A stretch of 64,000 bases of DNA from Paracyclopina nana (taxonomy: Eukaryota; Arthropoda; Copepoda; Cyclopoida; Cyclopettidae). The notes beneath the pieces were generated by a model that saw nothing but the letters and a program-made list of their open reading frames with translations, was not told the DNA's origin and did no database searches. This document shows, one piece after another, positions 20,537 to 33,032 of this stretch. The position numbers and the translations under genes are program-made. The stretch's first letter is position 1. Each line of letters starts with the position of its first letter. Location of the stretch: positions 9,114,001-9,178,000 of the forward strand of contig JAGUCH010000004.1 of assembly GCA_019096065.1 (NCBI GenBank). The letters run 5' to 3'.

Positions 20537-20600
20537 AAGTGAGGTGAGTGAGGTTGATGAGGTGAGTGAGGTTGATGAGGCGAGTGAGGTGGGTGAGGAT
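20537..20600 (+). repeat. Short minisatellite GTGAGGTTGATGAG
   Basis: Four to five imperfect units of GAGTGAGGTTGATGAGGT. It encodes an acidic repeat in one frame but has no gene context. Confidence 0.6.
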
Positions 20601-20625
20601 TTGGTGAGCAAAGCTGTGAGAATAG

Positions 20626-20888
20626 ACTGACACCTGACCATAATTCGTATATTGGATCTCCTGGGCAGTTATGCATTCAAGTCTGAGGCTGTTGAGGTTG
20701 TGACCTAATCACAGCACTGTAGCTTTACCAAGAGATGTCCTCGCCGGAGTTGGAGCTCTGGGGTTGCGACTTCAGGTCCAAGGCGAGTGGAGCATCCGGT
20801 ACAGCACCCGATGGCTGCGACTGGTACCGAGGCCATAAAGCCGATGCTAACCTTCCTAAGCTTTAGAGGGTGTGACCGTCGCACATCA
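20626..20888 (+). repeat. Diverged fourth copy of the 17-20 kb repeat
   Basis: Collinear with 18010-18145 plus 18950-19085 but at visibly lower identity. It ends with the same GAGGGTGTGACCGTCGCACA terminus, so it is an older insertion of the same family, cut short at its 5' side. Confidence 0.6.
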
Positions 20889-22600
20889 AGATTGTTAGGG
20901 TTGTTCGGATTATTCTGATTGCTCAGATTGTTCAGAATGTTCGGATTGTTCAGATTGTCCAGAATGTTCGGATTGTTTGGATTGTTCAGAATGTTTGGAT
21001 TGTTCAGAATGTTCGGATTGTTCAGAATGTTCGGATTGTTCAGATTGTTCAGAATGTTCAAAATTTTCGGATTGTTCAGAATGTTTGGATTGTTCAGAAT
21101 GTTTGGATTTTTCAGATTGTTTGGATTGTTTTGATAGTTCAGATTGTTCAGATTGTTTAAATTGTTCAGATTGTTCGGATTGTTCAGAATGTTCGGATTG
21201 TTCAGATTGTCCAGAATGTTCAGATTGTTTGGATTGTTCAGAATTATCGGATTGTTCAGAATGTTCAGATTGTTCAGATTGTTCAGAATGTTCATAATTT
21301 TCAGAATGTTCGGATTGTTCAGATTGTTCGGATTGTTCAGAATGTTTGGATTGTTCAGAACGTTCGGATTGTTCAGAATGTTCGGATTGTTCGGATTGTT
21401 CAGATTGTTCAGAATGTTCAGAATGTTCAGAATGTTCAGATTGTTCGGATTGTTCAGAATGCTCGGATTGTTCAGAATGTTCAGAATGTTCGGATTGTTC
21501 GGATTGTTCAGATTGTTCGGATTGTTCAGAATGTTCAGACTGTTCAGAATGTTCAGAATGTTCAGATTGTTCGGATTGTTCAGAATGCTCTTATTGTTCA
21601 GAATGTTCAGATTGTTCAGAATGTTCAGAATGTTCCGAATGTTCAGAATGTAGAGAATGTTCAGATTGTTTGGATTGTTCAGAATGTTCGGATTGTTCAG
21701 AATGTTCAGATTGTTCAGAATGTTCGAATTGTTCAGATTGTTTGGATTGTTCAGAATGTTCAGATTGTTCAGAATGTTCAGAATGTTCGGATTGTTCAGA
21801 TTGTTCGGATTGTTCAGAATGCTCGGATATTTTAGAATGTTCAGATTGTTCAGAATGTTCGGATTGTTCTGATTGTTCAGAATGTTCGGATTGTTCAGAT
21901 TGTTCGGATTGTTCATAATGTTCGGATTGTTCAGAATGTTCTGATTGTACAGAATTTTCAGATTGTTCAGAATGTTCGGATTGTTCAGAATGTTTGGATT
22001 GTTCAGAATGTTAGGATTGTTCAGAATGTTCAGAATGTTCGGATTGTTCAGAATGTTCGGATTGTTCAGAATGTTCGGATTGTTCAGAACGTTCGGATTG
22101 TTCAGAATGTTCGGATTGTTCGGATTGTTCAGAATGCTTGGATTGTTCAGAATGTTCAGATTGTTCAGAATGTTTGGATTGTTCAGAATGTTCAGATTGT
22201 ACAGAATGTTCGGATTGTTCAGAATGTTCGGATTGTTCAGAATGTTTGGATTGTTCAGAATGTTAGGATTGTTCAGAATGTTCAGAATGTTCGGATTGTT
22301 CAGAATGTTCGGATTGTTCAGAATGTTCAGATTGTTCAGAATGTTCGGATTGTTCAGAATGTTTGGATTGTTCAGAATGTTCGGATTGTTCAGAACGTTC
22401 GGATTGTTCAGAATGTTTGGATTGTTCGGATTGTTCAGAATGCTCGGATTGTTCAGAATGTTCAGATTGTTCAGAATGTTTGGATTGTTCAGAATGTTCG
22501 GATTGTTCAGAATGTTCGGATTGTTCAGATTGTTCAGATTGTGCAGATTGTTCATAATGTTCGGATTGTTCAGAATGTTCAGATTGTTTATGTGCATCAA
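20889..22600. repeat. 1.7-kb minisatellite with a 9-bp base unit (18-bp dimer)
   Basis: GATTGTTCR and GAATGTTCR units of 9 bp alternate, giving an 18-bp dimer. Because 9 is a multiple of 3, long frames stay open on both strands (Cys-Ser-Asp/Glu, Phe-Arg-Met/Leu and Asn-Asn-Pro repeats). They reflect the array, not genes. It lies directly upstream of the surviving kelch exon. Confidence 0.9.
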
Positions 22601-22610
22601 ATCTTGAATA

Positions 22611-23781
22611 ATGCTTTGTTTACTAATTTATGTATTCTTTTATGATCTTGTTTTGGGAGTATTTGAAGGTTGGGTATGCAGTCCTAGCCCCAGCATTGCC
22701 TTGAATGGTACTCATCTGCTCATCACTGGTGGGAAAGATGGCTCCATTCCACTGAAGACCAGTGAACTGATCAGCCTGGACAATTCTCATGGTCCAAATT
22801 TAGCATCTGGACCAACTTTGCCAAAAGCCTTTTTTGGACATTGCTTCCTCAAAGTGTCCAGTTCAAGGGCCATTTTGGTTGGTGGGGAAGCTGAGGATGG
22901 CAAATACAGCAAGGATGTTTTTCTCCTTGATATTCCTACATTGGAATGGAATATTGGACCTAATTTGGCCATTGGGAGGAAGTTCCATGCTTGTGCATCA
23001 TTTCAGGACCCTTTTGGCAATGATTATGTGGTTGTGGCTGGTGGGGAAGTGGGCAATGATTCCACTACTGATTCTGTAGAGATTTTGGACTTGCTTACTA
23101 ATACTTGGACTCGAGGTAGTACTATTGAATGAAAGCAATATTTTGGACAAATATTATGTGGTAATGGAGCAAATGCAAGCAAGTCTTTTGGTCTTTTTCA
23201 TATTTGTTTCAGCAAAATTGCTTTCTTGCAGGATGTAAAACAAAACTGGAGCACTTTAAAAGATTTTTTCAAAACTTTCGGTATTAATATTAAGCAGTTG
23301 TAAAAATGCTATAACAAAACTCAAAAAATGTTATCAAGCTGAAAAAACCATTAATGTTTTTTTGTGTAGAAATGATGTTTACAAAAATAAAGCATTGATA
23401 AATTATCCTTTGCTTTAGCATTAAGCAAATTTTGGGCAGCAAATTTAGAAGCAACAAATTAAAAATGCTTGAATAAGCTTCCCTTTGGCTCAATATTTGG
23501 CCAAAATATTGCTTTTTTATGCATCTATTGCAGGACCATCGCTGCCATATAAATTGCAACTTATGCAAATGGTGACAAGTCCAGATGGCCAAGGAGTCAT
23601 TGTCATTGGAGGAACTTATGATGCTGGTCTCACTTTTAGTTCAGATTTCCTGAAACTCACCTGTTCAGAGATGGATTTTCAATCTTGCTCCTGGGAGCTT
23701 ATGGAGCATCAGCTGAAATTGGCCAGATATCAATTTGTTGCCATGTACATTTCAAAAGATCTCGCAATTTGTGGACTATAA
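22611..23781 (+). CDS. Kelch-like beta-propeller protein, 3' part of gene
   Basis: One exon ends at 23115 and the next is 23534-23781. The intron of 418 nt has donor GAG|GTAGTA and acceptor TATTGCAG|GA, and phase 1 restores a Gly-Pro codon pair. Each block has the kelch signature of a double glycine after hydrophobic strands (L-L-I-T-G-G-K, A-I-L-V-G-G-E, V-V-V-A-G-G-E, V-I-V-I-G-G-T), spaced 45-60 residues with downstream W or L-x-W residues. Kelch propellers mediate protein binding. The 5' end is not clear: the frame begins in AT-rich DNA just after the minisatellite and no signal or good start is visible, so earlier exons may be lost or lie upstream. AATAAA is near 23798. Confidence 0.6.
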
Positions 23782-24479
23782 ACCACTAAATTATCTTTAA
23801 ATAAATAAGTAAATTTGTATTTATTAGGCTGGTGTGTATTTTTTTAGAAAATAAGGTTTTATTGTTCAAAATAGTACACAGTGGTTAAAAATGATGCTTT
23901 CCGAGCATTTTACTTTATCCGAGAAAAATTGATTTTTAAGGCAAACTTTCATCATAATTTGTCAATATCTACTAATTTGGACACTTTTGATAGCTTAGAA
24001 GTCATTCAAATTAGAAGCTGAAAATTGGTCTTGAAATAAGAGTTTGGCGATTTGACAGAATTTCTTGTGAGCGCGAAAACGGCTTTTTTGTCCATTGTGT
24101 AGTGGTTTATATTTTGAAAAATTGGAGTTTTAAATGATGAAAATTTGAATTTTTAAGAATGTTTTGATGCATTTCAATTTAAAAAAAAGTAGGATTCAAA
24201 TTAAAAAACTGTTTTTCTTAACCAAATTGAAAAATATAGCTTCTGTTTTGAAGTAATTTCAATTTTTTTTGCAAAAAAATTGGCCTGCCCGCCCCCAGCT
24301 TTTCTCAGAGTGGACGAATCTCAACACTTTTACCTGGATCCTCAAAAACATCTGGTAGCGCTCTCACATCCAATTCAAAACAAACAACAAAACAAACTTC
24401 AAAACATGGAAAGTAGAGAGCAAAATGTGAAAGATTAGTCAATGATTGATCAAACAACAACAACTTTTGTCAGAAAAAG
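23782..24479. other. Intergenic region between the kelch-like gene and POFUT1
   Basis: AT-rich with A and T runs and no supported ORF. It must hold the POFUT1 promoter and 5' leader. No clear TATA box is visible; CAACAACAAC-rich sequence precedes the start. Confidence 0.5.
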
Positions 24480-27400
24480 ATGGCGGCCATTTTCACAACA
24501 CTTGTCTTGTCTGTGTCAATGCTGGCATTGATTGATGCTCAAGGAGATCCCAATGGGTACATAATGTACTGCCCTTGCATGGGTAAGGAAATTTTATTTA
24601 TTTATTTATATAGAGTGCGAACATGTAAAACCGGGTTGTTAAAAATGGAAAATCACGAGTTGAGCTTTACTAGCCCGAGCCTGCGAGGGATGTGACTTTA
24701 CGAGTGTTTTTCTATCAAGTCCTAGTTCAGCTTTTGTGCAGCCCTATTTTATGTTCCCCTGCTTGGTATTAGTATTTTACCTGCTGCTTTTCGGGACTGA
24801 GAAGGTGCGGTAAAAATTGCGCGAGTATGGTAAACATAAAACCAAGACGAATCTTTTAACCGAGCGTAGCGAGGTCAAAAGTGAGTCGAGGTTTTATGTT
24901 TACCATACGAGCGCAATTTTTACCGCACCTTCGAAGTCCCAAAAAGCAGCAGGTACAAATTTTATGCACTTAAACCGAATTTCCAAGTGAGTAATTAACT
25001 TGCCGAAATCAAGCGCAATTTCATAAGGGGCCGTGAACTTAAGGCATGCCGATTCCTTGGTGGGAATTGCTCAGAGATCTGAAACTTTGCATAGCTATAG
25101 AAATGTGGAATCCAAGCATGACTTAAAAGTAACTTTTTTCCAAAAACGCAATATATTAGGAAATAAATTAATTATCAATTTAGCGTGTTTTCTGAAATAA
25201 TCCAGAGATGGCTCTGCTATCTAGAAACATTGCTCCCCTCTTTAGCCTGATCAAGAACTACAAACCATAACAAAGTAGCTGAGCGACTGCCTAACACCTA
25301 ACAGTAAGCAGCGGCAGCAGTAGTGAAAAAGTGAAAAATCATTGGAAAAATGGATTGAAGAGGCCAAGAAAACTACAGCGGCCTCGGAAACGTCAGGTAT
25401 CCCTGCTTATGACAAGTACTTGACCAAGTTGGTAAAAAGTAACCCTAGGGTTCTCATTTACCATTTACTAAGTAAAAAGTAACCCTAGGGTTCGCATTTA
25501 CCATTTACTAAGTAAAAAGTAACCCTAGGGTTCGCATTTACCATTTACTAAGTAAAAAGTAACCCTAGGGTTCGCATTTACCATTTACTAAGTAAAAAGT
25601 AACCCTAGGGTTGTCATTTACTTCATAGCGCATCGGGAGTGCAAAAAAGCTGAGTCAACCGGCAAAGTGAATTACTCACGAGGAAATTCGGTTTACAGTG
25701 CGTAAATACATGTACATTTTTCCCAGTCTTGCCTTAACTTTTTTATAATTTCATCATATGGTTAAAAAAATGGTAAAATAGTCCTGTAATAATAGTTATT
25801 TATTACGAGCTGGGGCACATAAAGTAGGGTCATTAAAATCCAAGGTCAGCTATTTAATGACCCTACTTTACGTGCCCTAGCTCAAAATATACAATTTTAT
25901 AATCTGTAATACGATTTTTGAGTGTTTTAATGAAGTTACCGGGCTGCCCCGTGCCCTAGAAAATGCTCCTCGGTTTTTAGTTGCTTCACTGGCTCTCATG
26001 TGCTAGCATCCTGTGGTTTGGGAGCAATAAAATAGACTTTTGATATTCACTTTTGCAGAGGTGCTCCTATGGCACAATGGTTAAAGCGCTGGGCTCTTGA
26101 TTCAGCAGTCTAGGGTTCAAACCCCAGTCATTCCTTAACTTTTTATATTTCTTTATCTGGCTTAAGTTATGGTAAAGTCCTGTACATAGCATGCAATTTT
26201 CATGTCGATCCAACTTTCTGAGGTTCGAATCTTGGATGATCCACTCTTTTTTCTAACTTCTTTGGGATTTGGATTAGTTCCATGGAATATGAGGGGCATT
26301 AAATTACTTAAAATCCCTCAAATTTGATTCCAGGGCCGTTAAGTATTTAATATCCCCAAATTGCTTAGAAGAACTGTGTTATAAAAGAGCTGAGACGGAT
26401 CGGTAAACTGAATTATAACACGAGGAAATCATATTACAGTATATAATAACTATAACACATGAAGTTACAATAGTTTAGTGGTTAGAGCTTTGGCTTCATA
26501 ATCCCAGTGTCTGAGGTTCAAATCTAGGTATCTCTTTTTTTATTTCTTTGAAATTTGGTTTGATAGACTATTAGGGGCAAACCTGGCACATAAAGTATTT
26601 TCGGATCTGTAAACTGAATTATAAGATGAGGAAATCATACTACATTGCATAAAATTACTTTATGTCCTCCAAAATTGAATCCAGGGTCATAAAATATCGA
26701 ATTTCCTCCTAATTGCAAAGAATTTTTTTTGGTTCTACTATCTTCTACTAAAAATTTTTTTGTGTGTTTTTTCAGGAAGGTTTGGCAACCAAGCTGACCA
26801 TTTTTTAGGTTCTTTTGGATTTGCCAAGGGCTTGAACCGTACCTTGATTCTCCCACCTTGGGTTGAATACAGAAAAGGCCAGAGCAAATCAGTCCAAGTG
26901 CCTTTCGACACTTATTTCCAAGTGTCACCCCTTGAAGCCTTTGCGAAAGTCATCACCATGGAGGCCTTTTTTGAGCTCCTTGCTCCCACCGTGTGGCCTC
27001 CAAATGAAAGGATCTCATTCTGCTATGCCAAGAGGCACAATTTTGAGTCTGAAACACTCAATGTTGGTGGGGCATGCAATGCCAAAAGTGGCAACCCTTT
27101 TGGCCCTTTTTGGGACACATTCGGGGTGGACTTTGTTGGATCGACAACTTATGGACCACTCCATTATGATGTGCATCATACCGATGTGGCCCAAGAGTGG
27201 CATGAGAAATATCCAGCCTCCAAATGGCCAGTGTTGGCCTTCACCGGAGCGCCAGCTCCATACCCTGTACAAAACGAGAATGTAGGACTCCACAAGTACT
27301 TGAAATGGACCTCCAGGATCTCTGACCACGCTGCTCATTTCATCAAGACACAACTGCCCAAAGGACCTTTTGTGGGCATCCACTTGAGGAATGGAGTTGA

Positions 27401-28734
27401 CTGGGTAAATTCTTAATTGGACCTACAACTTCTAAAATGGACTAGATTCTGATTTTTGGACCTACTCAAAAAGTGGACAAAACTCAATTTAAAAGTCTTT
27501 AAAGTCTTGATGCACCTAAAATTTAGACCTACTCAGCATTTAGGCATCACATTCCTTGGACCTACATGTTGAAATTCAAGTAGTATAAAGCTATAGGTTC
27601 ATTCAGTTTGGACCTACTTGAAGAGTGGACTTGAGTGTCGAAAACTATCAAAATTCTTCATGCAGTTAAAATTTCGACCAATACAGGATTTATTTAAGCA
27701 TCACAATCCTTGGACTTACATCATGAAATTCATGTAGTATAAAGCTATTTATAGGTTGATTTTGATTGGACCTACTTGAAGAGAGTTGAAGAGAATTTAC
27801 ACAATTAGAATTTGGACCTACTCATGATGATTTTAAGCATTACAGTCCTTGTACCAGCATGTTGAAATTCATATAGGTTGATTTTGATTGGATCTACTTC
27901 AATAGTGGACTTGACAGTTGAAAAGTTTTTACGCAATTACAATTTGTACCTACAGGATATATCTAAGCTGCACGATCATTTGGACCTACCTGCTGAGATT
28001 CTTGTAATCTAAAACTATTGGTTGATTCTGAATTCGATCAAATTCAAAAGTGGACTTGAGTTAGCAAAAGTCTTTGAGCAATTATAATTTGGACCTACAA
28101 AGAATGTATTTTAGCATCAAGATCCTTGATTCTACATACAGAAATTCAATTAATACCAAACAATAGGTACCATCCAATGATTAGGTCCAAATATCGATCA
28201 CATATTTGCAAACTGTCCAAGTCCATTTAAAGATATTAGGTTCAACATGTCTTAAGTTCAAGACCTGTAGAAATAGTTTTGGATGTTATCAGATCTTTTG
28301 AATTACAGACTCGAGCTTGTGAACATGTCAACACTTCACCTTCACTGTTTGCTGCTGCTCAATGTTTGGGCTACATGAATGAGCATGGTAGGCCTTCCAC
28401 CGAACTCTGCCAACCGAGTGAAGAAATCATCCTTCGACAACTGAGGAGAGTGGTCAGTCAAGCCCAAGCCAAGTCAATCTTTGTGGCCTCCGACCATGAC
28501 CACATGTTGGACAAGCTCAACAAAGCGTTCAGCAAGTCTGGAGTGACAGCTGTCAAACTTGCTCAAGACAATCCCCATTTGGACTTGGCCATTTTGGGCC
28601 AAGCCAACCACTTCATAGGCAATTGCATTTCCTCATTTTCAGCATTTGTGAAAAGGGAGCGAGACTCTTCCGGATTTCCATCCTCATTCTGGGCTTTTCC
28701 TGGCTACGTCAAGCCATCTCATCAAGAACTTTAA
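24480..28734 (+). CDS. POFUT1: GDP-fucose protein O-fucosyltransferase 1
   Basis: Exons 24480-24582, 26776-27404 and 28309-28734 are joined by GT-AG introns in phases 1 and 0, giving 385 residues (human POFUT1 has 388). Residues 1-20 are a signal peptide. Exon 1 ends C-P-C-M-G and exon 2 opens R-F-G-N-Q-A-D, the conserved GDP-fucose-binding N-terminus split by the intron. G-I-H-L-R-N-G ends exon 2; its Arg (about 239) corresponds to the family's essential Arg. The C-terminal G-N-C-I-S-S-F-S-A-F-V-K-R-E-R-D block is also conserved. The protein ends H-Q-E-L, a KDEL-type ER-retention signal. In the ER it adds O-fucose to EGF repeats of Notch and other proteins. It is convergent with SMIM14. No break seen; confidence is high. 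Confidence 0.93.
24779..24955. repeat. Long palindrome in POFUT1 intron 1
   Basis: Arms of about 64 nt (ACCTGCTGCTTTTCGGGACT outermost; GGTAAACATAAAACC innermost) surround a 46-nt spacer containing CGAGCGTAGCGAG. Probably a foldback element or MITE. No clear target duplication is visible. Confidence 0.7.
25433..25620 (+). repeat. 40-bp minisatellite, about five units
   Basis: Units of AAAAAGTAACCCTAGGGTT followed by CGCATTTACCATTTACTAAGT repeat at 40-bp spacing with very few differences. Each unit carries the palindrome AACCCTAGGGTT. Confidence 0.85.
25806..25883. repeat. Palindrome related to 19271-19327
   Basis: GAGCTGGGGCAC...AAAGTAGGGTCATTA is mirrored by TAATGACCCTACTTTACGT...AGCTC around a short centre. 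One arm with its flank recurs at 19271-19327, so this is a dispersed inverted-repeat family. Confidence 0.65.
26068..26136 (+). repeat. tRNA-like segment (Lys-CTT-like anticodon loop), probably a pseudogene or SINE head
   Basis: TGGCACAATGGTTAAAGCGC resembles a pol III A box, GGGTTCAAACCCC a B box, and CTCTTGA fits an anticodon loop with CTT. The acceptor stem does not pair well, so a functional tRNA is unlikely. Similar tRNA-like segments at about 26176-26248 and 26462-26535 are each followed by a T-rich run. Confidence 0.4.
26462..26535 (+). repeat. tRNA-like segment
   Basis: TAGTTTAGTGGTTAGAGC matches an A box and GAGGTTCAAATCT a B box, 35 nt apart, followed by a T run. Acceptor pairing is poor. 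Same context as the 26068 copy. Confidence 0.35.
27405..28308 (+). repeat. POFUT1 intron 2 built from a degenerate TTGGACCTAC repeat
   Basis: The motif TTGGACCTAC, often followed about 15-20 nt later by an AGTGGAC-type motif, recurs more than ten times through the intron with many changes. It also shows a longer period (GATTGGACCTACTTGAAGAG...). No ORF is supported. Confidence 0.55.
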
Positions 28735-29289
28735 CAAGGAACTATATTATACAAAAGTATTATTTATTTCTAATTGCAAATGGTGATTTGTATAATTCAG
28801 TAACAAAGTATGCTCTTTTGTTCTTCTTTAAATCTATGTTGGATCACAGAATGTGGTGGGGCCTTTTCTGTTCAATTTCACATGACAGCAGGTGGATCTC
28901 AATCACTGAGAGGATCTTCATCTCTTTGGTTGTTGGCAATAAACCTCTCCATTCCTTTTAGTTGGCATTATTCTTGGTGTCGCCTGCTCTCATTGATTGC
29001 AGCCTGAACAAGTACAAGATCATGGCCAAGACAACCACTTTGTAGACAATTGCATTTCCTCATTTTCAGCATTTGTGAAAAGGGTGTGAGACTCTTCCAG
29101 ATTTCCATCCTCATTCTGGGCTTTTCTTGGCTACATCAAGCCAACTGTTTTATACAAAACTATTATTTGTTTCTAATTGCAAAGTGGATGTAAAGGTGAT
29201 GTGTACAATACAGTAACAAAGTATGCTCTTTTTTCTTCTTTAAATCTTCGTAGGATCACAGAATGTAGCGGGGTCTTTTCCGTTCAATT

Positions 29290-30500
<1,211 letters not shown>

Positions 30501-30507
30501 ATTAAAA

Positions 30508-31077
30508 GGGGATATACTAAAATATGCAACATGCGCAATATACGCAATATGCGCAACAAACTACTAAAATGCGCAACATGCGCAACAGCTTAATGCAATC
30601 TTTTAAGTTTGATAACAAGTCTTATTCTTGCTGAAAAGTACTATAATTGATGAAATGTAAAAAAGCAGCTGACTTTTTTTACAGTCTTATTCTTGCCAAA
30701 AAAATTTGATAAAATGTAAACAAGCAGCTGACTTTTTTGAAACAGTCTTATTCTCAATACAATGTATATTTGACAAAATGAAAATGAGCAGCTGACTTTT
30801 ATGTTAATGTCAAAATCTTATTAAATGTTATGTAAATTCAAGCCAAAGAAGTCAGCAGAGATATGTTCTTGACTCAAAATATGAGGCAAAGTCAAACTCT
30901 TGACTCATTTAGAAATTTACAAATTTCACAAGTTTAAAGGGTGTGTAGAATGTTGGTCTTTTTTTTTAAATAATGGTTAATGCGCATGTTGCGCATTTTA
31001 GTAGTTTGTTGCGCATATTGCGCATTTTAGTAGTTTGTTGCGCATATTGCGCATGTTGCGTATTTTAGTATATCCCC
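30508..31077. mobile_element. 570-bp non-autonomous TIR element with 7-8 bp target duplication
   Basis: The left end GGGGATATACTAAAAT is the exact reverse complement of the right end ATTTTAGTATATCCCC. ATTAAAA flanks both sides (30501-30507 and 31078-31084). Subterminal arrays of CTAAAATGCGCAACATGCGC-like repeats make up both ends. Inside are three tandem units of about 60 bp (30605-30800, TCTTATTCTTGC...AGCAGCTGACTTTT). No transposase. Superfamily unassigned. Confidence 0.85.
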
Positions 31078-31084
31078 ATTAAAA

Positions 31085-33032
31085 GTATAGCGAGTAAAAG
31101 TAACAATAAGCAATATTACAATTGGGGATGCTATATCATTTCAATGATGGTGCAGTTTGGGTGCATCTCGGAGTTGGCTAAATATATTTACCTAAAAATT
31201 GGTATACATACTGAGAATTAGATTCTAAGCTACTACGGAGCGGCCAAAAAACTAGCATCAAAAAATGTCGTCAAAGTAACGACTTCTGGATTTTCTAAAA
31301 AAACAGCTCTTTTTAAAGCTAAGAATTATCATGATAATCATTATTAATTCAAAAAATTTCAATGATTAACTTGGATTATTTTCCTGAATATTATATTTTG
31401 TCAAATGAACTTGTGTTTCCAATGGGCCCCAGAAGTCTTCTAATTTTTAACAATTTTCAAATATTGATATCTCCCAAGGCCCCTTACTGCCCCAAACAAA
31501 ATTAAGCTATTATGATAAAGGCAATATTAGTGCAAATTATCACCAAGCCATTTTGGCATCCATTGGCTCCATTTTGAGATATTGCCAATTTTGTAGACAG
31601 AGTTTCACAAGCCCACCTTAAAGCGACAACTAGAACAACAGCGATGTCGTCGTCATTTTTGGCTTAGTCTTTCGCTCTATATGTATATTCACACTATTGC
31701 AATAGCTCATAACATAAAATGTATTAAAGTAGCAGCTATTTCAATGCACTCAGATGCTATTTCAATACATTTTATTCTATGAGCTATTTTAAATAACATG
31801 ACTATATAAAACTTGTTGATTTGTCTGACTTCAGTGACTTGATATTATTTGACAGTAAAAAATTCCAAAAATAATAATTTGCCTGCATAGTCCCGAAATA
31901 AAACAGTAACTTCCGCGGTTTTTTAACGTAAAATGTGGATGCTAGTTTTTCCATGCCTCCCAACTGTGCATAGGCCACATTGATGTTGCCCACATTGTTG
32001 TTGTTATTGTTGTTGTTGTTATTGTTTTTGCTGAAATCACCAGAAGCGGCCGCACAAATTATAACAAACTCCTTGCGAGAGATCGAATATTTGGACGCAG
32101 GCAATTATGGAATGCTTCATGTGAGCGTTCATTTTACTATTCTGTTTGTTACCTTAAAGAAACCATTTATTAGAATAATTTCTCCGTTTTTCCTAAATTG
32201 ACAAAATATGGCGAAATAACGACCTTTTCATTTGCATCTTTGCCTTAAAATGCCTTAAAATTCTTGTACTAACACACTCCTTTGAATGAAGCAAGCCGAG
32301 TCAGGAAATCTAAGCCAACTTTTCTCGGATTTTAGCGCATTTTTTCGCCTTTGCAAAATAGTAACTTTAATATTTAGAAATATTTGATATTTCAAGAAAA
32401 TATGTTGATGACATTTTTTCATTTTTTTTGCCAAATCCGGCTCAAGAAATCCAAAGCACAAATAAAAAGCAGCTCGGGCATATTTTTCTAACCCGCGCGC
32501 ATTTAAAAATTCGCGAAATGAACAGAGTGAATCGCGCATTTACCAGCCGCGAGTGAAAATGTGAACAATCTCTGAAAATCCCGCCAATCTTGGCAAATTC
32601 TGGTGAAAATCTTGTGACATCGAAAAAATGAGCCTATGAAATCAGCATAAAATGGGTAAGTCAAATTAATTTTTGTAGTAAACTGGTGTGAAGATAAACA
32701 CAAAAAGAGCAATCTTGAAGTTGCTTCAAAGCTGATTGTGGCGAAGGTGATTAAGTCTTAACATATTAAAAAGTTCTATTTAGAGTTAGAGGGCTCATAT
32801 TTTTTTGTATTTCAGGAAACAGTTACATTGAACATATCAATTTTAGTCTGACTTCAAATATGTGTAGTAACTAAAAGAATTGGGCAGTTATTATAAGTCT
32901 TACTGAATTTGCAGTCTGCCTAAATTAGGCTTTGTCAATTTTATAGAGTCAATTAAGGATTTGTGCAAGGTATAAGAACTACATATTGTATTGTGTACAT
33001 TAATTTGAAGCTTTTTAAGATATGGTGCATTT
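31085..33032. other. Intergenic DNA without a supported gene
   Basis: AT-rich. It includes a TTG/TTATTG microsatellite at about 31994-32030 that gives a poly-Asn frame on the minus strand, and repeated CAATAGCTCATA / ATGCTATTTCAATA motifs near 31700-31790. I see no RNA gene or conserved coding block. Confidence 0.45.

Larger units (their letters stand above)
24583..26775 (+). other. POFUT1 intron 1 (2.2 kb), repeat-filled
   Basis: The donor is GTAAGG and the acceptor TTTTTTCAG. It holds two palindromes, a 40-bp minisatellite, three tRNA-like segments and several copies of a GAATTA(T/C)-ACGAGGAAAT motif (25670, 26412, 26610). No coding sequence is supported. Confidence 0.7.

Noticed and set aside
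17358-20630. Short ORFs encoding Pro-Val-Glu repeats and related frames in the 17-20 kb repeats
   Set aside because: The frames are not conserved between copies and arise from repeat expansion.
20705-22607. Very long ORFs on both strands (Asn-Asn-Pro, Cys-Ser-Asp and Phe-Arg-Met repeats)
   Set aside because: They follow from the 9-bp periodicity of the minisatellite; all frames remain open at once.
25433-25620. CRISPR array
   Set aside because: Regular 40-bp spacing with identical 'spacers', inside a eukaryotic intron: a minisatellite.
26068-26136. Functional tRNA-Lys gene
   Set aside because: A and B boxes are fair but the acceptor stem does not pair and the T-stem is poor.
31802-32104. 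Minus-strand ORF with a poly-Asn tract
   Set aside because: Produced by a TTG/TTATTG microsatellite; no conserved sequence around it.
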